NCBI GenBank assembly: GCA_040905865.1
Contig: JBBDQU010000058.1
Location: 24,328-88,327, forward strand
Origin: Alphaproteobacteria bacterium
GTDB lineage: Bacteria; Pseudomonadota; Alphaproteobacteria; UBA8366; GCA-2717185
Direction: 5' to 3'
Length of the DNA: 64,000 nucleotides
Position 1 is the first letter of the stretch; each line of letters opens with the position of its first letter. Made by a program: the position numbers and the translations under genes. The notes beneath the pieces are model-generated. The model made no database searches and was not told where the DNA came from. It saw only the letters and a list, made by a program, of their open reading frames with translations. Shown piece by piece: positions 44,528 to 53,158 of this stretch.

Positions 44528-45769
44528 TTACTCGCCGGCCGCGGCGGCCAGATCGTCGGCTGCGACGGCGCGAGCGGTCCCGGCCGGCAGCAGCATCGAC
44601 AGCAGGGCGGCGCAGAGCACGAGGCCGACGGAGAACCAGAGGCATCCGACCAGTCCCCATTGCTGGTAGGCAAGGCCGGACAGCACAGTGCCGACCAGCC
44701 GCCCGCCCGCGTTCGCCATGTAGTAGAAGCCGACATTCAGCGCGACCTTGTCCGCATCGCTGTAGGACAGGATCAGGTAGGAATGCAGCGAGGAATTCAG
44801 CGCGAAGGCGATACCGAAGATCAGCAGCCCGGTAACGACGGAAACCGCCGGGTCCAGTTCGAAAGCGAGCGCGGCGACAATGCCGACCTGGATGGCGGCC
44901 AGCAGGAAGGCCCAGTTCCGCGCCGTGGGGCCGTCCGGCGCGCCGCGCCGCGCCATGATCTTCGGCGCGACGGACTGCACCATGCCGTAGCCGATGACCC
45001 ACAGCGCCAGGAAGCCGCCGACCTCGGTAAAGCTCCAGCCCAGGGTGGCGTAGAGGAACACCGGCAGGCCGACGACGAACCATACGTCGCGCGACGCGAA
45101 CAGGAAGAACCGCGCGGCGGACAGGATGTTGATCTCCCGGCTCTTGGAGAAAATGGCGGAAAACTTCGCCTTGGATTTCGATTTTCCCATGCCGCGCGGC
45201 AGCATGGTGACCGCCCCCGCCAGCACAACGGCCAGCGCCGCGGCCATGGCGTAGAGGGCGTCGACAAAGCCCAGGGTCGCCAGCAGCAGCCCGCCGAGGA
45301 AGAACCCGGCGCCTTTCAGCGCGTTTTTCGACCCGGTCAGGATGGCGACCCATTTGAACAGGGCCGATTCCGCGTTTTGCGGCACCACGAGCTTGATGGC
45401 GCTCTTGGAGCTCATCTTGGTCAGGTCCTTGGCGATCCCCGACAGGGCCTGCGCCGCCATGACGTAGGCGACGGATGTCCAGCGCGACCATTCGGGCGAA
45501 AGCTGCGCCAGCATCGCGAGGGCGACGATCTGCAGCGCCAGCCCGCCGAACAGGGTTGTCTTCAGCCCCAGCCGGGCGGCGATCCAGCCGCCGACCAGAT
45601 TGGTGACGATCCCGAAGAATTCGTAGAACAGGAACAGGAAGGCGACTTCCAGCGGGCTGTATCCCAGCGTGTGGAAATGCAGCAGCACGAGCATCCGCAA
45701 CGCGCCATCGGTCAGCGTGAAGCCCCAATAGGCTGTTGTCACGACGGCATAGTTGCGGATATCGGTCAT
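44528..45769 (-). CDS. arsJ: ArsJ organoarsenical efflux MFS transporter
   Basis: A 413-aa major facilitator that exports 1-arseno-3-phosphoglycerate, the unstable product made when GAPDH uses arsenate. [28 protein letters not shown] is the ArsJ opening (only its start and centre are quoted here in words: [10 protein letters not shown] then [11 protein letters not shown]). [17 protein letters not shown] and SNNGG-free [14 protein letters not shown] are other conserved blocks. The start ATG overlaps the GAPDH stop in an ATGA, which is the arrangement known for this resistance pair. No ArsR or ArsC is adjacent. Confidence 0.93.
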   Translation of the reverse strand: MTDIRNYAVVTTAYWGFTLTDGALRMLVLLHFHTLGYSPLEVAFLFLFYEFFGIVTNLVGGWIAARLGLKTTLFGGLALQIVALAMLAQLSPEWSRWTSVAYVMAAQALSGIAKDLTKMSSKSAIKLVVPQNAESALFKWVAILTGSKNALKGAGFFLGGLLLATLGFVDALYAMAAALAVVLAGAVTMLPRGMGKSKSKAKFSAIFSKSREINILSAARFFLFASRDVWFVVGLPVFLYATLGWSFTEVGGFLALWVIGYGMVQSVAPKIMARRGAPDGPTARNWAFLLAAIQVGIVAALAFELDPAVSVVTGLLIFGIAFALNSSLHSYLILSYSDADKVALNVGFYYMANAGGRLVGTVLSGLAYQQWGLVGCLWFSVGLVLCAALLSMLLPAGTARAVAADDLAAAAGE

Positions 45770-46782
45770 GCCGCTTTCCTGCCGAGACTTGCGCCGATTT
45801 TGGAAACCAGCTCCATCATGCGGTTAACATAGCCGATTTCGTTGTCGTACCAGGCGAGGATTTTCAACTGGGTGCCGTCGGTGACCATGGTCGACGGGCC
45901 GTCGACGATGGACGACCGCCTGTCGTTCACGTAATCCGCCGATACCAGCGGCCGCTTTTCATAGCCGAGAATGCCCTTCAACGGGCCGGCGGCGGCGTCC
46001 TGGAACAGGGCGTTGACCGTATCGGCATCGGTCTTGCGTTCCAGCTCGAACACGCAGTCGGTCAGCGATCCGTTCAGCATCGGCACGCGGACGGCCAGGC
46101 CGTTCAGCTTCCCCTTCAGTTCCGGGTAGATCATCGTGATCGCCGTCGCCGAGCCAGTGGTCGTCGGGATCATCGACAGGACCGCCGACCGGGCGCGCCG
46201 CAGGTCCTTGTGCGGGCGGTCCACCAGGACCTGGGTATTGGTAATGTCATGGATCGTGGTGATCATGCCATGCCGGATGCCCAGCGCTTCATGGATGACC
46301 TTCACCACGGGCGCCAGGCAGTTGGTGGTGCAGGATGCGGCGGTCACCAGATGATGCCGCTTCGGGTCGTAGAGGTCGTCATTGACGCCCATGACGATAT
46401 TCAGCGCGCCTTCCTTGACCGGGGCGGCGACCACGACCTTGCGGACGCCCTTCTCGAAATAGGGCGCCAGCGCGGCTTCGGTCTTGAACTTGCCGCTGCA
46501 TTCGATCACGACATCGACGCCGAAATCCTCCCACGGAGTTTCCCGTGGCGAGGGATGGCGGGTGAACGGGATGGTTTTTCCGTCGACATGGATGTTCGAA
46601 CCGTCGAACCCGATATTCCGGTTCCAGCGGCCGTGGACCGAGTCGAACTCCAGCAGATGCGCCGCGACTTCCGCGTCGCCCGCGATTTCGTTGATATGCG
46701 CGAATTCGATCCCGGGCCAGTCCCAGGATTCACGCAGCGCCAGCCGGCCCATGCGACCGAAGCCATTGATGCCAATTCTCAC
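45766..46782 (-). CDS. ArsJ-associated glyceraldehyde-3-phosphate dehydrogenase
   Basis: A 338-aa NAD-dependent GAPDH that, with arsenate, forms 1-arseno-3-phosphoglycerate for export by Ars[20 protein letters not shown] is the nucleotide-binding start, [12 protein letters not shown] has the catalytic Cys, and [12 protein letters not shown] the C-terminal block. It differs from housekeeping GAPDH in its start ([13 protein letters not shown]), typical of the arsenate-resistance group. It is divergent from a TauD gene; the 160-bp gap has ATCAG-N6-CTGAT at 46821-46836, a candidate regulator site. Confidence 0.92.
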   Translation of the reverse strand: MRIGINGFGRMGRLALRESWDWPGIEFAHINEIAGDAEVAAHLLEFDSVHGRWNRNIGFDGSNIHVDGKTIPFTRHPSPRETPWEDFGVDVVIECSGKFKTEAALAPYFEKGVRKVVVAAPVKEGALNIVMGVNDDLYDPKRHHLVTAASCTTNCLAPVVKVIHEALGIRHGMITTIHDITNTQVLVDRPHKDLRRARSAVLSMIPTTTGSATAITMIYPELKGKLNGLAVRVPMLNGSLTDCVFELERKTDADTVNALFQDAAAGPLKGILGYEKRPLVSADYVNDRRSSIVDGPSTMVTDGTQLKILAWYDNEIGYVNRMMELVSKIGASLGRKAA

Positions 46783-46897
46783 GGTGGCGTACCTTTCGCA
46801 ACTTGAACAATTCGACCAATATCAGATAGTCCTGATCGCGGCCACGCTCAATTGCCAATCCGCGCCTGTCACAATAGATTAATGTTCGACCGCCACA

Positions 46898-46926
46898 GGC
46901 GATTTCAGCAAACCACGATCTGATCT
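46898..46926. repeat. Second copy of the right arm of inverted repeat 2
   Basis: GGCGATTTCAGCAAACCACG followed by ATCTGATCT matches 26 of 29 bases of 989-1017. The left arm is not recognisable beyond GCC-ACA-GGC at the tip. As at the first copy, its ATCTGATCT end faces a plus-strand start codon, here 16 bp away. Confidence 0.7.
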
Positions 46927-46942
46927 GGAAGGAGAGGCTGGC

Positions 46943-47746
46943 ATGACGGAAATTCGCAGGCTGAACGAGAATATCGGGGCGGAAGCCATCGGTTACGACC
47001 TCGGCAAGCCTCTGTCGCCGGAAGAAATCGGGGCGCTCAACCAGGCGCTGCTGGACAATCTGGTCCTCGTGATCCGGGGGCAGGAACTTGACGCGGTGCA
47101 ATACCGGGACGCCATGGCGCAGTTCGGCGAACCCATGCTGCAGCACCGCGAAGCCTTCCGGCTGCCCGAATGCCCCGATGTCAGCCGGGTCGTGAACCGC
47201 GAGAAAATGCGCCCGGCGGCGATGTGGCATACGGACCACACCAACCACGAACGGCCGCCGAAGGCGACGATCCTGTATGCGCGCAAGCTGCCGAGCAAGG
47301 GCGGCGATACCTGCTTCGCCAGCATGTACAAGGGCTATGAGAGCCTGCCGGAGGAAGACCGCCGCAAGCTGGAAGGCATGGTGACGATCAACAGCCTGGA
47401 AAAGGACAATCCGACCTATTCCGCGACGGACCGCGACAAATATGAAGGCGGCGTTTCGCATCCGCTGATCCGCACGCATCCCGAAACCGGCAGGAAGGCC
47501 GTGTATTTCCATCTGACCAAGGCGCAGGGCATCGCAGGCATGCCGGACGAGGCGGTACGCCCCTTCCTGGAAGGCCTGCTGGATAAGGTCGTGCAGCCCG
47601 AATGGGTCTACCGGCACCACTGGAAAATGGGCGATGTGGTGATCTGCGACAACCGCTGCGCGCTGCACCGCGCCGACCCGAATTACGACCAGGCCGAGGA
47701 ACGGCTGCTGTGGCGCGTCATTCTTCGGGGCGATCGCCCTCACTAG
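46943..47746 (+). CDS. TauD/TfdA-family Fe(II)/2-oxoglutarate dioxygenase (copy 3)
   Basis: A 267-aa non-heme iron dioxygenase. WHTDHTNHERPP holds the HxD ligands, HPLIRTHPETGRKAVYFH the 2-oxoglutarate Arg region and ICDNRCALHRA the distal His. It is closest in these blocks to copy 1 (25560). RBS GGAAGGAGAGG precedes ATG 46943. It converges with the glutamate synthase-like gene and their ends overlap by 29 bp. The substrate is unknown. Confidence 0.92.
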   Translation: MTEIRRLNENIGAEAIGYDLGKPLSPEEIGALNQALLDNLVLVIRGQELDAVQYRDAMAQFGEPMLQHREAFRLPECPDVSRVVNREKMRPAAMWHTDHTNHERPPKATILYARKLPSKGGDTCFASMYKGYESLPEEDRRKLEGMVTINSLEKDNPTYSATDRDKYEGGVSHPLIRTHPETGRKAVYFHLTKAQGIAGMPDEAVRPFLEGLLDKVVQPEWVYRHHWKMGDVVICDNRCALHRADPNYDQAEERLLWRVILRGDRPH

Positions 47747-49385
47747 GGTCGGGCACGACGACCGGCGCAAAGCTGTCCGCCTGCGCGATCTCCCAGTCCT
47801 GCGCGTAGATGGATGAATCCGGCTCGGTCAGCAATTCGCCCGGCTTCAGGAAATGATAGATATTGTCCGCCGTCTGCCAGTGGTTCGGGCCGAGCCGCCG
47901 GCAGAGATGGGACGGTTCCAGCATCCCCGGTCGTTCCAGGCCCGCGGCGGCGATGATTTCGGCCAGCGCCTCGACCGTGTTGCGGTGAAAATTGTGGACC
48001 CGCGGGGCCTTGTCGGCAACGACGAGGCCGTGCTGGCGCAGCGGATCCTGTGTCGTGACGCCGGTCGGGCATTGGTCCGTATGGCATCGCTGCGACTGTA
48101 TGCAGCCCAGCGCGAACATGAAGCCGCGCGCCGAATTGCACCAGTCGGCGCCCAGCGCCAGCGCCGCGGCCATGTGATAGCCGTTGATGATCTTGCCGCT
48201 GGCGCCGATCCGGATCCGGTCGCGCAGCCCCGCGCCGACCAGCGCGTTGCGCACGAAGATCAGCCCGTCGCGCAGCGGCATGCCGATCCGGTTTGTGAAT
48301 TCCAGGGGCGCCGCGCCGGTGCCGCCTTCCTTGCCGTCGACAACGATGAAATCGGGACAGATATCCGTTTCCAGCATCGCCTTGACGATGGCGAGGAATT
48401 CCCAGCGGTGCCCGACGCAGAGCTTGAACCCGACCGGTTTGCCGCCGGACAGTTCCCGCAGTTCGGCGATGAAGTCCAGCAGTTCCAGCGGCGTCGAAAA
48501 CGCGCTGTGGGATGCCGGCGATATGACGGTCTCGCCGACCGGCACGCCGCGCGCCTCCGCGATTTCCCCGGTTACCTTCGCGCCCGGGAGCACGCCGCCA
48601 TGCCCCGGCTTCGCGCCCTGGCTCAGCTTGATCTCGATCATCTTGACCTGGTCCCGGCAGGCGTTTTCCCGGAACTTCTCCGCGCTGAAGGTTCCGTCCG
48701 GATTGCGGCAGCCGAAATAGCCGCTGCCGATTTCCCATATCAGGTCGCCGCCATGCAGCAGGTGATACCGGCTGATGCTGCCTTCGCCGGTGTCATGGGC
48801 GAAGTTTCCGCGCTTCGCGCCGAGGTTCAGCGCCTGGATCGCCCGCTCGCCGAGCGAGCCGAAACTCATCGCCGAAATGTTGAGGATCGAGGACGAATAG
48901 GGCCGCTTGCATTGCGGCCCGCCGATCGCGATCCGGAAGGGTTCATGCACCACCGGCACGGTGCGGATGGAATGGTTGATCCACTCGAACTGGTCGCCAT
49001 AGACGTCCATCTCCGTGCCGAACGGCTTGACGTCCACCGCGTCCTTGGCCCGCTGGTAGGCCAGGGACCGCTGGTCCCGGCTGAACGGCTGTCCCTCCAG
49101 ATCGCCTTCCACCAGATACTGGTGGATCTGGGGGCGGACTTCCTCGATGGCCCAGCGCAGCTGTCCGACCAGCGGATAGATGCGCTTGATCGAATGCGAT
49201 GTCTGCAGAAGGTCGAATACGCCAAGGGCGGCAAGCGGCAGCAGCACGACCAGCGCCCAGCCGGTCCATGGCGCGAACAGCGCGGTAATCGCGCAGGCGA
49301 TGCTGGCGAGAATGACAAGGGTGAAGGGCACGTAGCGAATCAGGTTGTAGCGACTCACTTTGTAGCGTTTCAGGCCGGGTATCAT
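47718..49385 (-). CDS. FMN-binding glutamate synthase-family protein, membrane anchored
   Basis: A 555-aa protein with the FMN-binding glutamate synthase domain but no glutaminase domain. Two helices lie at the N-terminus (about 20-60, TLVILASIACAITALFAPWT). SISRYHLLHGGDLIWEIGSG, KLSQGAKPGHGGVLPGAKV and VVDGKEGGTGAAPLEFTN are the FMN and 2-oxoglutarate site blocks; HTDQCPTGVTTQ near the C-terminus replaces the usual cluster region. ATG 49385 overlaps the CorA stop by 4 bp. The physiological reaction of this group is not established. Confidence 0.88.
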   Translation of the reverse strand: MIPGLKRYKVSRYNLIRYVPFTLVILASIACAITALFAPWTGWALVVLLPLAALGVFDLLQTSHSIKRIYPLVGQLRWAIEEVRPQIHQYLVEGDLEGQPFSRDQRSLAYQRAKDAVDVKPFGTEMDVYGDQFEWINHSIRTVPVVHEPFRIAIGGPQCKRPYSSSILNISAMSFGSLGERAIQALNLGAKRGNFAHDTGEGSISRYHLLHGGDLIWEIGSGYFGCRNPDGTFSAEKFRENACRDQVKMIEIKLSQGAKPGHGGVLPGAKVTGEIAEARGVPVGETVISPASHSAFSTPLELLDFIAELRELSGGKPVGFKLCVGHRWEFLAIVKAMLETDICPDFIVVDGKEGGTGAAPLEFTNRIGMPLRDGLIFVRNALVGAGLRDRIRIGASGKIINGYHMAAALALGADWCNSARGFMFALGCIQSQRCHTDQCPTGVTTQDPLRQHGLVVADKAPRVHNFHRNTVEALAEIIAAAGLERPGMLEPSHLCRRLGPNHWQTADNIYHFLKPGELLTEPDSSIYAQDWEIAQADSFAPVVVPDPSEGDRPEE

Positions 49386-50530
49386 GGGGAGCGCCTCTGC
49401 AGTTTTGTGCGAAACCGCTTTTTCCGGCGGCGGCGACGGCCGACCCAGCCGCGTTTGCGGAACCAGGCCAGCATTCCGGCGGCGATGGCAACCATCACCG
49501 CGACGGTGGCGGGATAGCCGAAGGCGGAACGCAGCTCCGGCATGTTCCACGGCGACGCATCCGGGTCGAAATTCATGCCGTAAATACTGCTGATCAGCGT
49601 CAGCGGCATGAAAATCGTGGCGATCACCGTCAGCACCTTCATGACCTCGTTCATGCGCGTGTTCTGGGCCGACAGGAAGATATCGGTCAGGTCGCTGACG
49701 ATTTCGCGATAGGTCTCGATCAGGTCGATAAGCTGGAAAGTATGGTCGAAACAGTCGCGCAGGTACAGCTTGGTCTGTTCCTGAATCAGGCTGTTTTCAT
49801 CCCGGATCATCGCGCTCAGCATCTCGCGCTGGGGCCAGACGGCGCGGCGCACCGTCAGCAGATCGCGTTTCAGGGCGTGAATCCGGTGCACGTCGTCGGG
49901 CATCGGGTCGGCCATGATTTCCTCTTCCACGGCGCCGATCTGCTCGCCGATCGATTCCAGAACCGGGAAGAATGCGTCCGTCACCGCGTCCAGCAGCGCA
50001 TAGATCAGGTAATCGTTGCCGGCGGCGCGAATGCGGCCGCGTTTGTTCCGCAGCCGGCTGCGGACCGGCTCGAAACAGTCGCCGGGCCGTTCCTGCAGGG
50101 TGATGACGAAATCCTTGCCCAGGAAGAAGCTGACCTGTTCCGTCTCCAGGGCGCTATCGCTGTGCGGCATGCGGCAGACGATGAACAGGTGGTTGTCGTA
50201 TTCCTCGATCTTGGGCCGCTGGTGCACGTTCAGCACGTCCTCCAGCGCCAGATTGTGGAGCCCGAATTTTGTCCCCAGATCCTGCATCGTTTTGACGTCG
50301 CCAAGGCCGGAAACATCCAGCCACAGGACGGGGTGCGTCTCGCGCAGCCCGTCGATGTCCGCGATCGCGACGTCCTGTTCCTCCACGATCGCATCGGGTC
50401 CATAGGCGATGAGCGCGATGGCGGGTCGCGCCGCGGCCGGGTCGGCGACCAGCGTGCCGGGCGGGGCGCCTGGCGGAGTCCGGCGGGGCCGGTGTCCGGG
50501 AATGGGATACGGGTTGTGGATATCCGTCAT
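49382..50530 (-). CDS. CorA family divalent-cation (Mg2+/Co2+) transporter
   Basis: A 382-aa transporter. A long cytoplasmic N-terminal domain and a helix bundle precede two C-terminal membrane helices; the pore-entry motif YGMNF is at the end of helix 1 (LISSIYGMNFDPDAS). ATG 50530 (MTDIHNPY) was chosen; ATG 50590 is in frame but atypical. The basic tail (GRRRRRKKRFRTKL) is unusual but plausible. It is coupled to the glutamate synthase-like gene by an ATGA overlap. Confidence 0.9.
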   Translation of the reverse strand: MTDIHNPYPIPGHRPRRTPPGAPPGTLVADPAAARPAIALIAYGPDAIVEEQDVAIADIDGLRETHPVLWLDVSGLGDVKTMQDLGTKFGLHNLALEDVLNVHQRPKIEEYDNHLFIVCRMPHSDSALETEQVSFFLGKDFVITLQERPGDCFEPVRSRLRNKRGRIRAAGNDYLIYALLDAVTDAFFPVLESIGEQIGAVEEEIMADPMPDDVHRIHALKRDLLTVRRAVWPQREMLSAMIRDENSLIQEQTKLYLRDCFDHTFQLIDLIETYREIVSDLTDIFLSAQNTRMNEVMKVLTVIATIFMPLTLISSIYGMNFDPDASPWNMPELRSAFGYPATVAVMVAIAAGMLAWFRKRGWVGRRRRRKKRFRTKLQRRSP

Positions 50531-50703
50531 GCTGCCGCCATTCTGCGCCGGAGCGCCGCAGAATGGCGCACCAGTCTTGAAAATACCCATACGAGCCTAC
50601 CATTTCTATGGGGCCAGCGGACATTCCCTGTCGCGAACCGTCGATCCATGCCGATTCAGTCCGACAGTCAGTGCGCCGGCATGGGGAACGAAGGAGCGAA
50701 AGG

Positions 50704-51627
50704 GTGTCTGACGAGTTGTACGATGCGCTCGGCGTGGGCAGGACCGCGACCGCGGAGGAAATCCGCAAGGCCTACCGGGCGATGGCCAAGAAATACCACC
50801 CGGACCTGAACCCGGGCGACGCGAAGGCCGAGGAGACCTTCAAGAGGGTGCAGAGCGCTTACGGGATCCTGTCCGACCCGGAAAAGCGCAAACAATACGA
50901 TTCGGGCGCGATCGACGCCCAGGGCAATGAACGCCAGCACGGCTATTACCGCGAATACGCGTCCGATCCCGGCGCGCATCCCTATCAGTCCGACGCCGGC
51001 TATGCGGATTTCGGCGATATCTTTTCCGACCTGTTCGGCGCCCGGACGCGCGGCGGGGCCGGCGGCGACGGGCAGGGCGGGTTTCGCATGCGCGGCGGCG
51101 ATGTCCGCTATTCGCTCGATATCGCCTTCGAGGAGGCGGTGCTCGGCGCGAAGAAACGGGTGACGATGCCGGACGGCAAGACCCTCGATATCGCGATCCC
51201 GCCGGGCCAGCGCGACGGCCAGATGCTGCGCCTGCGCGGCAAGGGCATGTCCGGGCATGGCGGCGGCGCGGCCGGCGATGCGCTGATCGAGGTGCATGTC
51301 GGCGCGCACGCCACCTTCCGGCGTGACGGCAACGATATCCGCAGCGAACTCGACGTGGGGCTGCATGAAGCGGTGCTGGGCGCGAGAATTCCCGTGCCGA
51401 CGGTCGGCGGGACGGTGACCATGACAATCCCGGCCGGTTCGAACAGCGGCGATACGCTGCGCCTGCGGGGCAAGGGCGTTCCCGCGGCCGGCGGGCGGCC
51501 GGCGGGCGACCATTTCGTGACATTGCGGGTGGTGCTCCCGGCGAAACCGGACGACAGGCTGCGCGGCTTCATGGAAGAATGGGCGAAGGACCATGCCTAT
51601 GACCCGCGCGGCGGAAAGGGGCGCTGA
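50704..51627 (+). CDS. cbpA: DnaJ-family co-chaperone CbpA-like
   Basis: J-domain protein of 307 aa that stimulates DnaK. The J domain (residues 1-65) has the HPD motif in KKYHPDLNPGD. There is no zinc-finger domain; a short Gly-rich linker leads to the two C-terminal substrate-binding subdomains (SLDIAFEEAVLGAKKRV, ELDVGLHEAVLGARIPVPT). That layout is CbpA rather than DnaJ. The GTG start at 50704 follows CGAAAGG. The cbpM gene follows 4 bp later, as in other CbpA operons. Confidence 0.92.
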   Translation: MSDELYDALGVGRTATAEEIRKAYRAMAKKYHPDLNPGDAKAEETFKRVQSAYGILSDPEKRKQYDSGAIDAQGNERQHGYYREYASDPGAHPYQSDAGYADFGDIFSDLFGARTRGGAGGDGQGGFRMRGGDVRYSLDIAFEEAVLGAKKRVTMPDGKTLDIAIPPGQRDGQMLRLRGKGMSGHGGGAAGDALIEVHVGAHATFRRDGNDIRSELDVGLHEAVLGARIPVPTVGGTVTMTIPAGSNSGDTLRLRGKGVPAAGGRPAGDHFVTLRVVLPAKPDDRLRGFMEEWAKDHAYDPRGGKGR

Positions 51628-51631
51628 AACG

Positions 51632-51952
51632 ATGCGAAGCGAACACGAAATACTGTTGGATTTCGTCGGCCTGCGGCGGGAAACGCTGCATGTCTGGATC
51701 GCGCGCGGCTGGATCGCGCCGTTGCGCGAGGGCGGCGGCTACCGCTACCGGGAGATCGATGTCGCCCGGATCCGCCTGATCGAGGAATTCCGCTCCGACC
51801 TGGATATCGGCGAGGATGCGATGGATGTCATCCTGCCGTTGCTCGACCAGGTGCACAGCCTGCGCTGTGAATTGCGCCGGCTCGCCGACGCGGTCAGCGC
51901 CCAGCCGGCCGATGTCCGCCGCCGCATCGCCAATGCGATTAACGGCGGCTGA
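51632..51952 (+). CDS. cbpM: Chaperone modulator CbpM-like
   Basis: A 106-aa MerR-like helix-turn-helix protein that inhibits CbpA by binding its J domain. LHVWIARGWIAPLREGGGYRYR is the HTH-wing region, with its central part typical of CbpM, followed by IDVARIRLIEEFRSDL and a C-terminal coiled coil. ATG 51632 lies 4 bp after cbpA; ATG 51593 would overlap it. Role assigned from the pair with cbpA and family size. Confidence 0.88.
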   Translation: MRSEHEILLDFVGLRRETLHVWIARGWIAPLREGGGYRYREIDVARIRLIEEFRSDLDIGEDAMDVILPLLDQVHSLRCELRRLADAVSAQPADVRRRIANAINGG

Positions 51953-52019
51953 TGCATGTCCGGTTTCAATAGCCTGTTTTAGTTGCTACGATTTCGCCAG
52001 ATGGCCGGGCCGGATCCCG

Positions 52020-52034
52020 GTTCTTAATAAGAAC
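52020..52034. promoter_or_regulatory. 15-bp palindrome upstream of the adaptor-pump operon
   Basis: GTTCTT-AAT-AAGAAC is a perfect palindrome, flanked by GATC on both sides (52012-52016 and 52036-52040 regions). It is 14 bp upstream of the ATG at 52049. The size and symmetry suit a repressor operator, for example of the TetR type; no regulator gene is adjacent. Confidence 0.5.
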
Positions 52035-52048
52035 AAGATCTGGATGAA

Positions 52049-53158
52049 ATGCTGAAAAGTATAAAGCTGCGTATTATTGCCGCAATAGCAGCAATACTTT
52101 TGATTTCGGTAATTTCATATGAAATTTTTCACTGGATCACGCATGTGTACGAATTCGATGCGCGGATCAAGACGACCATGACGACGCTGGCCAGCCGGAT
52201 CGACGCCAATATCGCCGAAATCCATGTCAGGGAAGGCGACAGGGTGGAAGTCGGCACCCTGCTGGTCTCGCTGGAATCCGAGGTGGAACGGCTGCGGATC
52301 GAAGCGCTGAAAATCGACCTTGAGCGGGAAATCGCGCGGAGCGCCAGGCTGACGGCCGAAAAAGACGCGCTCGAGCAGAACCTGGAATCGAAAATCGCGA
52401 CCAAGCTGGCGGAAATCGCGGCGCTCCGGGTCGAATACCGGGCAATCGACGACCGTCTCAATCTCGCGCGAAAGAACCTGAACCGGTCACGGCTCCTGTA
52501 CGACAAGAAGCTGCTGTCCCCGAAAACCCTGGAACAGGATCAGGACTCGACGCTTGAATTCGAGGGACAGCTCAAGGTTTCCGCCGCCAGGATCCGCGTC
52601 GCGGACCGGGAACTCGCGCAAATCCGCGCATCCCGGTCCGATCTGGACGTGATTGCGGCGGAACTGGAAATTTCCAGAAAAACCGTCCAGAAAATCGGGG
52701 TTCAGATCAGGGAAGAGGAGGAAAAACGCCGCCAGATGTTTATCGCCAGCCCGATCAACGGGGTCGTCGATAATATCTTCAAGCACAAGGGCGAAACCGT
52801 CAACGAAAGCGACCCCATCATTCTGCTGCATGACCCGGAAAATTTCTGGATCGAGGCCAATATCGAGGAAAGCCAGCTTCGCTATATCGAGGTCGGGCAG
52901 ATGGTCGAGATCGACATAGACGCCTATCCCTTTGACGACTTCACCGGCACGGTCATGCGCGTCGGCAGCGTCACGACCGCGCAGATGGCCTGGGATGCCG
53001 GCGGTTACGACAATGCCGGCAAGGCGGTGCAGCGCGTTCCGGTCTATATCCGGCTGCTCGATCCCCCCGAAAAGGTCACGCCGGGCATGCTGGTCGAGGT
53101 CAACATCCAGATATTCGACCAGGTGATGGAACGGCTCAAGAAACTCAGCTTCCGATGA
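52049..53158 (+). CDS. HlyD/EmrA-type membrane-fusion (periplasmic adaptor) protein
   Basis: A 369-aa adaptor: one N-terminal helix (about 9-30), a biotinyl-lipoyl half (NIAEIHVREGDRVEVGTLLV), a long coiled-coil hairpin (about 75-225, rich in LxxExA and charged repeats), the second lipoyl half (INGVVDNIFKHKGETVNESD) and a beta-barrel (DIDAYPFDDFTGTVMRVGS). It ends in an ATGA overlap with the MFS gene, giving an EmrAB-like pair. No outer-membrane factor gene is present here. Codons at its start are more AT-rich than its neighbours. Confidence 0.9.
   Translation: MLKSIKLRIIAAIAAILLISVISYEIFHWITHVYEFDARIKTTMTTLASRIDANIAEIHVREGDRVEVGTLLVSLESEVERLRIEALKIDLEREIARSARLTAEKDALEQNLESKIATKLAEIAALRVEYRAIDDRLNLARKNLNRSRLLYDKKLLSPKTLEQDQDSTLEFEGQLKVSAARIRVADRELAQIRASRSDLDVIAAELEISRKTVQKIGVQIREEEEKRRQMFIASPINGVVDNIFKHKGETVNESDPIILLHDPENFWIEANIEESQLRYIEVGQMVEIDIDAYPFDDFTGTVMRVGSVTTAQMAWDAGGYDNAGKAVQRVPVYIRLLDPPEKVTPGMLVEVNIQIFDQVMERLKKLSFR

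Noticed and set aside
46783..46870. Possible gene remnant upstream of the arsenate GAPDH gene
   Set aside because: A minus-strand stretch reads [18 protein letters not shown], which looks helical, but it is too short, has no start or ribosome site and matches no family I can name.
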